Shown here one piece after another: positions 1 through 5,281 of a stretch of DNA of 6,223 nt (the stretch's first letter is position 1; each line of letters starts with the position of its first letter). The DNA lies in the NCBI GenBank assembly GCA_910578765.1, contig CAJTRW010000042.1:1-6223 (forward strand), written 5' to 3'. The notes beneath the pieces were generated by a model. That model saw only the letters and a program-made list of their open reading frames with translations. It ran no database searches and was not told the DNA's origin. The position numbers and the translations under genes are program-made. This DNA is from an uncultured Christensenella sp. (GTDB lineage: Bacteria > Bacillota > Clostridia > Christensenellales > Borkfalkiaceae).

Positions 1-16
1 GCGTGCATTCGCACGC
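1..16. repeat. Perfect 6-bp inverted repeat at window edge
   Basis: GCGTGC (1-6) and GCACGC (11-16) are exact reverse complements separated by the four bases ATTC. No T-run follows on the + strand, so it does not read as a + strand terminator. It may be the inner part of a longer structure cut by the window boundary, a terminator for a gene on either side, or a fold-back artefact at a contig end. The role is undetermined. Confidence 0.5.
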
Positions 17-58
17 AACAGTCTCACATTATCCGCTCCCTGAGAAGGAGAAATTTCA

Positions 59-1288
59 ATGCGTAAAAATTTAGTGGCAGCTTTGCTTGCGGGCGCGGTA
101 GCCGCCGCGGGCATGGTGGGTTTGACCGCCTGCGACGACAGCGGTAAAAGCGGTCTGTCCAAGGGTGATGAAGTAACTGCGGAAAAATGGGCGGCGGCGT
201 TTGCAAAAACTGTAGCGGCTGAAAATTACACTGCCGAATCCACCGCGGAAGGCAAGGAAGTTATAACGGGCACTAAGGACGGTAAAGAAGTGGACGCCGT
301 CGCAACCTTCAATAGCACGGGCAAGCTCTGTTACGATTTTACCGGCAAAAAGGTTTATTCCGAAACAAAGTATACCGAAAAATTTACCGGCGCCGAAGCG
401 TTTGGCGGCGAGGACGGCGAAGAAACCTCGGAATCGAAATCTTACGACGTTGCGGAAAGTAAGACCGTCTGGTCGGCAAGATACCGTAAATATAACAACG
501 AATACAATTGGACTGCGGAGAAGTACGAAAGCTTAACCGAAGAAGATGCAAACCGGCGTATCGCCGACAGCGGCGCCGCCGTAATTCTCGCCGCGCAGTA
601 TACCACAAGCGAGACCGCGGAAAATTCCGAAGCTAAACCTCTCGCACAGCTTTATTCCTCATTCAAATATGATAACGGATATTACAAGGCGGAGCTTTGG
701 ACGGAGTACGAGGGCAAGCAGACCGTAACCGTAACGGTAAAAGGCGAATACGTTACGGGCTTGCAGAAGGAAACGAATAACGTGGAAACGGAAGACGGTC
801 TTACCGAAACTTCTACATCAAAATCCGTCGTCACCTTCTCGAAATTCGGCGAAACTACGGTAACCGCTCCCGCGGAAGCGACGAAGGCTATAAACGATTT
901 GAAAGCGGAGGAAGAAAACAACGGCGACGATAACGACCCGAATTCTTTATCCGGCAAAACGTATGTGTTCGACAGGTTGGAAGTTACTTTCGGCCCCGGC
1001 GTCGACCAAGAGACAAAAGACATGACGGAGCAGCAAATCAAACAAATGGAAGCGGCGTTTGCGGGTACCCGCATAGAGTTTGTCGCGAATAACGGTTTCA
1101 CGATGTACACGGGCGGAAACAGTATTAACGGTACATACTCAAACGACGGCAGCAACGTGGTTTTGACCCCGACGGGAGTTGACGGCGAACCGCAGAGTAT
1201 GGGGCTGTCTGGCGATATGCTTACTTCGGATGTTTCTTCGACCGAAGGAATAAATATCACCATGATTTTCATGCTTCATACAGCTTAA
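59..1288 (+). CDS. Two-domain secreted lipoprotein, function unknown
   Basis: A 409-aa protein that I cannot assign to a named family. The start at 59 is set by AAGGAG at 45-50, eight bases upstream. Residues 1-24 form a lipoprotein signal peptide: RK charges, an Ala/Leu/Val core and the lipobox LTAC with Cys25. The protein is therefore expected to be diacylated and anchored on the outer face of the cytoplasmic membrane. Residues about 40-275 are rich in Thr, Glu, Lys and alternating beta-strand patterns, ending in a strand near VTFSKFGETTVTAP (258-271). This arrangement is reminiscent of LolA/LppX-like lipid-binding lipoproteins, but only by pattern. An acidic linker at about 283-296 (Glu, Asn, Asp) leads to a second domain at about 298-409. 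That domain starts SLSGKTYVF and carries NGTYSNDGSNVVLTP and LSGDMLT, typical of small lipocalin-like beta-barrels. No catalytic motif is visible. The gene is closed by its own terminator and appears monocistronic at its 3' end; its promoter is not identifiable in the 58 bases upstream. Confidence 0.85.
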   Translation: MRKNLVAALLAGAVAAAGMVGLTACDDSGKSGLSKGDEVTAEKWAAAFAKTVAAENYTAESTAEGKEVITGTKDGKEVDAVATFNSTGKLCYDFTGKKVYSETKYTEKFTGAEAFGGEDGEETSESKSYDVAESKTVWSARYRKYNNEYNWTAEKYESLTEEDANRRIADSGAAVILAAQYTTSETAENSEAKPLAQLYSSFKYDNGYYKAELWTEYEGKQTVTVTVKGEYVTGLQKETNNVETEDGLTETSTSKSVVTFSKFGETTVTAPAEATKAINDLKAEEENNGDDNDPNSLSGKTYVFDRLEVTFGPGVDQETKDMTEQQIKQMEAAFAGTRIEFVANNGFTMYTGGNSINGTYSNDGSNVVLTPTGVDGEPQSMGLSGDMLTSDVSSTEGINITMIFMLHTA

Positions 1289-1304
1289 AATATTGAACGG
1301 ATTT

Positions 1305-1339
1305 TCCGTCCGCGGCTTTAAAACCGCGGACGGATTTTT
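1305..1339 (+). terminator. Intrinsic terminator of the lipoprotein gene
   Basis: The arms TCCGTCCGCGG (1305-1315) and CCGCGGACGGA (1324-1334) pair perfectly over 11 bp around an 8-base loop and are followed directly by TTTTT (1335-1339). The hairpin begins 17 bases after the lipoprotein stop. This is a strong rho-independent terminator that separates the lipoprotein gene from the degV transcript. Confidence 0.93.
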
Positions 1340-1366
1340 GCTTTAAGTGAAAAATGTATGAAAGTG

Positions 1367-1395
1367 TTGTTTTCGGGCTTGAATAATGTTATAAT
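1367..1395 (+). promoter_or_regulatory. Extended -10 sigma-A promoter for degV
   Basis: TATAAT (1390-1395) is a perfect -10 box preceded by TG at 1387-1388, giving the extended -10 form TGTTATAAT. The -35 candidate TTGTTT (1367-1372) matches consensus in only three positions, at a 17-base spacing. Extended -10 promoters tolerate weak -35 boxes. Transcription would start near 1402, about 20 bases before the degV start codon. Confidence 0.75.
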
Positions 1396-1422
1396 CTGTA
1401 TAACTGAATTAAAGGTGAGTAA

Positions 1423-2268
1423 ATGAAAATTAAAATTACGTCCGACTCCACTTGCGATTTAAGTCCGGAGTTGGTTGAAAAGTTTAACATAGGAATAGTG
1501 CCTTTGCACGTGATAATGGGCGGTAAAACTTACAGCGACGGCGTTGACGTCGTGCCCGAAGATATTTTCCGTTACGTAAAGGAGACGCAAGCGCTTCCCA
1601 CCACGGCGGCGCCGTCAACGGAAGAATATAAGGAGGTTTTTTCGTCTTATCTGAAAGATTACGACGCGGTTGTGCATATAAATATTTCCTCCAAGACCTC
1701 GTCGTCTTACGACAACGCGTGTGTGGCGGCAAAGGATTTTAAAGGCAAGGTTTTCCCCGTAGACTCTTACGCGCTTTCGACGGGGCAGGGGCTTCTCGCG
1801 TTAAAGGCGTGCGATTTTGCCGCGGAGGGCAAAAGCCCGGGCGAGATTGCGGAAACGCTTGAAGCTATGCGCTCCCGCGTGAATACCTCCTTCGTGCCCG
1901 ACGCGCTGGATTATCTGCACAAGGGCGGCAGATGCTCGCTTGCGGCGCTTATGGGGGCGAAAATACTTAAACTTCACCCTTTTATTGATATGAAGGACGG
2001 TCGGCTTTACGCGAAGAAGAAGTACATGGGCGGTATAGAACGCTGTCTTAAAGCTTACGTTGACGAGCTTGCGCAGCAGTACAAAAATTACGACAAAGCC
2101 CGTTGTTTCATAACCCACTCCTCATGCGGGCCGGAAACCGTGGCGAAGGTGCGAAGTCTGGTGGAGCAGCTTTTCGGCTTCGACGAAATTTACGAAACCG
2201 TCGCGGGCAACGTGGTAACCTCGCACTGCGGCAAGGGCACATTGGGTGTTCTGTTTATCTATGAATAA
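1423..2268 (+). CDS. degV: DegV family fatty-acid-binding protein (FakB-type)
   Basis: A 281-aa full-length DegV-family protein. Characterised members (FakB) hold a fatty acid in an internal pocket and present it to the kinase FakA, which makes acyl-phosphate for phospholipid synthesis; the site of action is the cytosol. Family signatures appear in order: the N-terminal ITSDSTCDLS (5-14), LPTTAAPST (58-66), the HINISSKTSSSY segment (85-96), VDSYALSTGQGL (113-124), LDYLHKGGRCS (162-172) and the C-terminal VTSHCGKGTLGVLF (265-278). The common family form of the last motif is H-x-G-P-G; here Lys replaces Pro. The start is supported by AAGGTGAG at 1412-1419, complementary to the 16S tail. No fakA is in the window, so the partner must be encoded elsewhere. 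The ligand cannot be read from sequence. The downstream gene overlaps this stop codon, so both probably share the promoter at 1367-1395. Confidence 0.93.
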   Translation: MKIKITSDSTCDLSPELVEKFNIGIVPLHVIMGGKTYSDGVDVVPEDIFRYVKETQALPTTAAPSTEEYKEVFSSYLKDYDAVVHINISSKTSSSYDNACVAAKDFKGKVFPVDSYALSTGQGLLALKACDFAAEGKSPGEIAETLEAMRSRVNTSFVPDALDYLHKGGRCSLAALMGAKILKLHPFIDMKDGRLYAKKKYMGGIERCLKAYVDELAQQYKNYDKARCFITHSSCGPETVAKVRSLVEQLFGFDEIYETVAGNVVTSHCGKGTLGVLFIYE

Positions 2269-2971
2269 AATCATTATGAGGGAAATTTTATCGGCTGTAT
2301 ATAAAAATTACGCGAAAGAGCTGAAAGAAAAGTGTCCACAGTTGCTTGCAGACGAATACTCCAATCCTCATTATGTGGCAATTCCCGACGGTTGGGAAGA
2401 AGCGCACCGCCGTATTATGATTGTCGGTAAGGAGGGTTATGGAGATCTTGGAAGCGGTAAGAGAGACGGTCTTACTGTCGACGATATAGTTAAAATACAG
2501 GACACAAATAAAGCTATTGTTGAAAAAATTACAGATAAAAAGAAAGATAATCGTAAATTCTGGCAACGGTTTATTAAAATTGCGGAAAATGATTGCTCCT
2601 GTGTTTGGAACAATATAGATAAAATTTTTATTAAAGGAAAAGTAAAGTGCAGTCTCGGCGACGCTGAAAGGATAGCGTTACATTCGACAAGTATTAAAAT
2701 TTTGCAGGAAGAAATAAAAATTTTAAAGCCGCAGACCGTAGTTTTTTTCGGTTGGTACCGCCAATCGCTTGCGGCCGAGCTGCCGGAAATTTATAAAGAC
2801 TTTTACGAAAACGGAAACTATATCGAATTCAATAAGAAAATTTACAAAGTTTCAAAGGACGGAATAAATTATATTTTTTCAAATCATCCGTCCTGGCGCG
2901 GCAGATACAAACCCGCAGATTACGAAAATAATGTGATAACGTGCGTGAAAGAAAGTCTTGAACGGGTATAA
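2261..2971 (+). CDS. Uracil-DNA glycosylase-like superfamily protein, function unknown
   Basis: A protein of about 236 aa, assigned tentatively to the UDG-like fold from motif order. A strand-plus-loop IMIVGKEGYG (52-61) sits where UDGs carry their catalytic first motif (GQDPY or GEAPG types). CVWNNIDKI follows (114-122), then a strand and turn LKPQTVVFFG (155-164), then NHPSWRGR (208-215), matching the HPS-type second motif that contacts DNA. The canonical Asp/Asn water activator is not evident in GKEGYG, so base-excision activity is uncertain; relatives with GQET-like motifs are mostly uncharacterised. The start is ambiguous. ATG 2261 overlaps the degV stop by 8 bases, ATG 2276 lies just after it (231 aa), and GTG 2246 is possible; none has a strong Shine-Dalgarno, which suggests translational coupling to degV. 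Sampled 60-base blocks are about 23-42% GC, against about 55% in a sampled degV block, and AAA, ATT and AAT codons dominate. This hints at acquisition by transfer. No signal peptide or membrane segment is seen. Confidence 0.72.
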   Translation: MNKIIMREILSAVYKNYAKELKEKCPQLLADEYSNPHYVAIPDGWEEAHRRIMIVGKEGYGDLGSGKRDGLTVDDIVKIQDTNKAIVEKITDKKKDNRKFWQRFIKIAENDCSCVWNNIDKIFIKGKVKCSLGDAERIALHSTSIKILQEEIKILKPQTVVFFGWYRQSLAAELPEIYKDFYENGNYIEFNKKIYKVSKDGINYIFSNHPSWRGRYKPADYENNVITCVKESLERV

Positions 2972-3000
2972 AATTATTGCCGTCCGGTCTTTTCAAACGC

Positions 3001-3029
3001 TTGACACAATATAAAAAGCTTACTATAAT
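3001..3029 (+). promoter_or_regulatory. Perfect-consensus sigma-A promoter for the FMN riboswitch-ribU transcript
   Basis: TTGACA (3001-3006) and TATAAT (3024-3029) both match consensus exactly and are separated by the optimal 17 bases. Transcription should start near 3036, roughly a dozen bases before the aptamer P1 helix. Such a strong promoter fits control by riboswitch-driven premature termination rather than at initiation. It begins 29 bases after the stop of the UDG-like gene, for which no terminator is visible. Confidence 0.92.
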
Positions 3030-3048
3030 AAAATTACAATTTAAAGTT

Positions 3049-3165
3049 ATTCTTTGGGGCGGGGTGCAATTCCCCACCGGCAGTAAAGTCTGCGAAGAAA
3101 GCTTCACGCTTTCCCGAACGGGTGAAATTCCCGTACCGACGGTATAGTCCGGATGATAAAAGAAT
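3049..3165 (+). promoter_or_regulatory. FMN riboswitch aptamer (RFN element)
   Basis: All six helices of the FMN aptamer can be drawn. P1: ATTCTTT 3049-3055 with AAAGAAT 3159-3165. P2: GGGG 3061-3064 with CCCC 3072-3075. P3: GCAG 3080-3083 with CTGC 3090-3093. P4, the variable arm: GAAAGC 3097-3102 with GCTTTC 3108-3113. P5: ACGGG 3118-3122 with CCCGT 3130-3134. P6: GAC 3138-3140 with GTC 3147-3149. The conserved core strings ACCGGC, GGTGAAATTCCCG and the ATAGTCCGGATGA segment are intact. FMN binding is expected to repress ribU by favouring the terminator at 3188-3217. Confidence 0.97.
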
Positions 3166-3187
3166 TTTAAACGGTGTTTTCCGCTTG

Positions 3188-3217
3188 CGCCCCGATTTGT
3201 TTCGGGGCGTTTTTTTT
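3188..3217 (+). terminator. Riboswitch-controlled intrinsic terminator
   Basis: CGCCCCGA (3188-3195) pairs perfectly with TCGGGGCG (3202-3209) around a 6-base loop, followed by eight T (3210-3217). It lies between the FMN aptamer and the ribU ribosome-binding site, so it is the expression platform: formed when FMN is bound, prevented otherwise. The 5' arm is also complementary to the aptamer P2 region, giving a candidate antiterminator (3060-3069 with 3185-3194). Confidence 0.95.
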
Positions 3218-3257
3218 GCAAAGAATACTTTAAAAATAAAATTTGAGAGGTGTTTTT

Positions 3258-4010
3258 ATGCAAAAAAACGAACAAACCGTACCGCAGAGCGACGAGTTAG
3301 CCGCCGCGGAAGAAGCCGCCGCGTCACGCGCGGAGGAGCAGCCCGTATCTGAGCCGCAAGCGTCGGTTAAACCCAAGCGCAGCGCAAAAGCGTTTTTGGC
3401 TAACTATTTCACCGCCACACGCATGGCTTATATGGCGGTGTTCACCGCGCTGTCGTTTATACTGCGCCTGCCCTGGTTCGAGTTTCCGCTTTTCCCCGCG
3501 GTTCCGTTTTTGAAGGTGGATTTTTCGGGCGTGTTCGCGCTGATTGCGGGTTTTTCTTTGGGTCCCGTTGCGGGCGTCGTCGTAAGCGCGCTGAAAGAGC
3601 TTATTTACGCGCTGGCTTTTACCCAGACCGTGGGCGTGGGCGAGCTTGCCAACATACTTATCATGCTTCCTTTTATACTGGTTCCGTCCTTTATTTACAA
3701 AAAGTATAAGGGTATAAAGGCGGTTATTGCGTCCATTGCGATAGGCTGCGTCTCTCAGGCGGTAATTTCCATACCCGTAAATTACCTGCTGACTTTCCCG
3801 TTTTTCCTCAACCTGTACATGCACAAGCCCTGGGTCGAGGGTATGAGGTTCTATCTCGACGTTTGGTATTGGGCGCTTCTTTTCAACATAGTCAAGACGC
3901 TGTTGCTTTCGGTTGCGGTACTGCTTTTGTACAAGCCGCTGTCAAGACTTATAAAGCTTACCAGCGAAAAATTTTCAAAACGCGGCAGGGGACGCAAAGA
4001 AGCGACATAA
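3258..4010 (+). CDS. ribU: Riboflavin ECF transporter substrate-binding subunit RibU
   Basis: A 250-aa S component of an energy-coupling factor transporter. It binds riboflavin in the membrane and works with shared EcfT and EcfA/A' subunits, not encoded here. The ATG at 3258 was chosen because GAGAGGTG (3245-3252) sits five bases upstream; an in-frame TTG at 3243 would swallow that site. RibU-type features are the WFEFPLFP segment (73-80), FLKVDFSGVFALIAGFSLGP (84-103), KELIYALA (113-120) and GELANI (128-133). Hydrophobic segments lie at about 54-72, 92-112, 130-147, 154-182 and 203-225, consistent with a six-helix S component. The C-terminus is basic (KRGRGRK, 241-247), as expected on the cytoplasmic side. 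Unusual is a soluble N-terminal extension of about 45 residues rich in Ala, Glu, Gln and Pro before the first helix; RibU proteins usually begin close to it. The upstream FMN riboswitch independently supports the riboflavin assignment. Confidence 0.95.
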   Translation: MQKNEQTVPQSDELAAAEEAAASRAEEQPVSEPQASVKPKRSAKAFLANYFTATRMAYMAVFTALSFILRLPWFEFPLFPAVPFLKVDFSGVFALIAGFSLGPVAGVVVSALKELIYALAFTQTVGVGELANILIMLPFILVPSFIYKKYKGIKAVIASIAIGCVSQAVISIPVNYLLTFPFFLNLYMHKPWVEGMRFYLDVWYWALLFNIVKTLLLSVAVLLLYKPLSRLIKLTSEKFSKRGRGRKEAT

Positions 4011-4015
4011 AACAA

Positions 4016-4044
4016 TTGCAAAACAGCGCCGTACGGTTTATAAT
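4016..4044 (+). promoter_or_regulatory. Probable sigma-A promoter for the patB-cysK operon
   Basis: TTGCAA (4016-4021, four of six -35 bases) is separated by 17 bases from a perfect TATAAT (4039-4044). It begins six bases after the ribU stop. The predicted start of transcription is near 4051, giving a leader of about 37 bases ahead of the GTG at 4088. The -10 lies in the loop of a hairpin-forming repeat, so the region may act both as promoter with operator and as the ribU terminator. Confidence 0.65.
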
Positions 4045-4057
4045 AAAGCCGTACGGT
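4028..4057. repeat. Two identical palindromes flanking the -10 box (possible operator)
   Basis: The 10-base sequence GCCGTACGGT occurs at 4028-4037 and again at 4048-4057. Its core CCGTACGG is itself a perfect palindrome. The two centres are 20 bases apart, close to two helical turns, one inside the -35/-10 spacer and one at the predicted transcription start. Identical dyads spaced this way resemble paired operator sites for a dimeric repressor. The same arrangement also folds into a hairpin, so a pure terminator reading is possible. I do not recognise the motif as a known regulator's site. Confidence 0.55.
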
Positions 4058-4070
4058 ATTATTTTTATTT
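4028..4070 (+). terminator. Probable terminator hairpin after ribU
   Basis: CCGTACGG (4029-4036) pairs with CCGTACGG (4049-4056). Inner T-G, T-A, T-A pairs and an outer G-T pair extend the stem to about 12 bp around the loop 4040-4045. A T-rich tail (4057-4070, TATTATTTTTATTT) follows. It starts 18 bases after the ribU stop. The T-tract is interrupted by A residues, so termination may be incomplete and some read-through into patB is plausible. Confidence 0.6.
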
Positions 4071-4076
4071 ACAAAA

Positions 4077-4082
4077 GAGGAG
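4077..4082 (+). promoter_or_regulatory. Ribosome-binding site fixing the patB GTG start
   Basis: GAGGAG ends five bases before GTG 4088. The next in-frame residues match the family N-terminus (YDF, then DRR), so the GTG codon is the start even though it is not ATG. Confidence 0.85.
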
Positions 4083-4087
4083 CATAA

Positions 4088-5263
4088 GTGAAGTACGATT
4101 TCGACGCGGTAAACGACAGGCGCAACACAAACAGTATTAAATACGATTTTTTCAGTGAAAACGGCGTGCCGTCGGACGCGCTTCCGCTTTGGATAGCGGA
4201 TATGGATTTCCGCGTTCCCGACTGCCTTATCGAAAAATTGAAGCAAAGGCTCGACCACGGTATTTTCGGATACACGGACCCCAAGCCCGAGTATTTCGGG
4301 ACGGTGTGCCGCTGGTTCGAAACGCGTCATAACTGGCGGACGAAGCCCGAAGGCTGGGTTACGACCTGTACGGTGGTTTTTGCAATCTGTTCGCTTCTCC
4401 GCGCTGTGACAAAGCCGTCGGACGCGGTTATTATATGCCAGCCCGTATATTATCCCTTTGCCGACAGTATTTTAAACAACGGCAGAAGGCTTGTCGTAAG
4501 CGGGCTTAAAAACGATAACGGCAGGTATACGGTAGATTTTTCCGATTTCGAACAAAAGATAGTGGAAAACAAGGTCAAGGCGTTCATACTTTGTAATCCT
4601 CATAACCCCGTCGGACGCGTATGGACCAAGGACGAGCTTGTGCGTATGGGCGAAATTTGCCTTAAACACGGCGTATTCGTCATTTCCGACGAAATACATT
4701 CCGACTTTGTTTTCGGTAATAACAGGCATGTCGGTTTTGCGGCGGCGGACGACAGGTTCAAAGATTTTTGCGCCGTATGCACCGCGCCGACAAAGACGTT
4801 TAATATTGCAGGTCTGCATATTTCGAACATTTACGTCGAAAACGACGCCGTGCGTGAAAAATTCAAAAAAGAGCTTGCGGCTCAGGGCTTCATACAGCCC
4901 AATCTTACGGGGCTTCTCGCCTGCCAGACGGTTTACGGCTACGGCGCGGAATGGCTTGACGGTTTGCTGGAATATCTGGAAGAAAACATCGGTTTTGCCG
5001 AAAATTACGTAAAGGAAAATCTTCCTCGGCTCAAACTGGTTAGGCCGGAGGGGACCTATCTTCTTTGGCTGGACTGCCGCGGACTGGGCTTCGACGACAA
5101 AACCCTTTCCGACTTTATGCGCAACGAAGCCAAGCTGTGGCTGGACGACGGTTACATTTTCGGCGAGGGCGGCGGCGGCTTTGAAAGAATAAACGTAGCC
5201 TGTCCCCGTTCGGTCGTGAAAAACGCCATGGAAAGGTTAAAGGCGGCAATCTCGCGCATATAA
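4088..5263 (+). CDS. patB: PatB/MalY-type PLP-dependent cystathionine beta-lyase (C-S lyase)
   Basis: A 391-aa fold-type I aminotransferase-like enzyme of the MalY/PatB group. These cytosolic enzymes cleave the C-S bond of cystathionine, cysteine or cysteine conjugates to a thiol or sulfide, pyruvate and ammonia; the homologue MalY also acts as a regulator in E. coli. Diagnostic motifs are LPLWIADMDF (32-41), GIFGYT (58-63), CNPHNPVGR (169-177), VISDEIHSDF (198-207) with the PLP-contacting Asp201, APTKTFNIAGL (233-243) with the Schiff-base Lys236, and NVACPR (369-374) with the substrate-carboxylate Arg374. Length is normal for the family. The region that usually reads S-P/T-G-V-V-x-A-I is here TTCTVVFAI (92-100), a mild divergence next to the cofactor phosphate site. 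The start is GTG, supported by GAGGAG at 4077-4082. cysK follows after 18 bases with no terminator, so the two form an operon. Substrate preference (cystathionine or cysteine) cannot be decided from sequence. Confidence 0.92.
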   Translation: MKYDFDAVNDRRNTNSIKYDFFSENGVPSDALPLWIADMDFRVPDCLIEKLKQRLDHGIFGYTDPKPEYFGTVCRWFETRHNWRTKPEGWVTTCTVVFAICSLLRAVTKPSDAVIICQPVYYPFADSILNNGRRLVVSGLKNDNGRYTVDFSDFEQKIVENKVKAFILCNPHNPVGRVWTKDELVRMGEICLKHGVFVISDEIHSDFVFGNNRHVGFAAADDRFKDFCAVCTAPTKTFNIAGLHISNIYVENDAVREKFKKELAAQGFIQPNLTGLLACQTVYGYGAEWLDGLLEYLEENIGFAENYVKENLPRLKLVRPEGTYLLWLDCRGLGFDDKTLSDFMRNEAKLWLDDGYIFGEGGGGFERINVACPRSVVKNAMERLKAAISRI

Positions 5264-5269
5264 TAATGC

Positions 5270-5276
5270 GGAGAAG
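5270..5276 (+). promoter_or_regulatory. Ribosome-binding site fixing the cysK TTG start
   Basis: GGAGAAG lies five bases before TTG 5282. No Shine-Dalgarno precedes the next in-frame ATG at 5303, and that start would remove the conserved MIYxN N-terminus. The TTG codon is therefore preferred. Confidence 0.82.
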
Positions 5277-5281
5277 TTGCG

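Noticed and set aside
682..1272. Long open frame on the minus strand (196 codons) opposite the lipoprotein
   Set aside because: It is antisense to a well-supported lipoprotein with signal peptide, ribosome-binding site and terminator, and its translation shows no recognisable family motif.
2246..2263. GTG 2246 as start of the UDG-like gene
   Set aside because: It is possible, with a weak AAGGGC upstream, but it adds five residues of no evident conservation and deepens the overlap with degV; ATG 2261 or 2276 is more economical.
2972..3000. Terminator after the UDG-like gene
   Set aside because: The GCCGTCCGG and TCTTTTC stretch has no convincing stem with a usable loop.
3243..3260. TTG at 3243 as the ribU start
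   Set aside because: It would place the good ribosome-binding site (3245-3252) inside the coding region; ATG 3258 has ideal spacing to that site.
2829..3275. Minus-strand open frame (148 codons) across the riboswitch
   Set aside because: It overlaps the end of the UDG-like gene, a perfect promoter and a structured FMN riboswitch, so it is a chance opening.
3122..3352. Plus-strand open frame starting inside the FMN aptamer
   Set aside because: It runs through the aptamer, the terminator hairpin and out of frame into ribU; the translation is Arg-rich and unlike any protein I recognise.
4028..4057. Repeated GCCGTACGGT as a CRISPR or attachment-site remnant
   Set aside because: There are only two copies of ten bases, with a promoter between them and no integrase or cas gene nearby; a regulatory or terminator role fits better.
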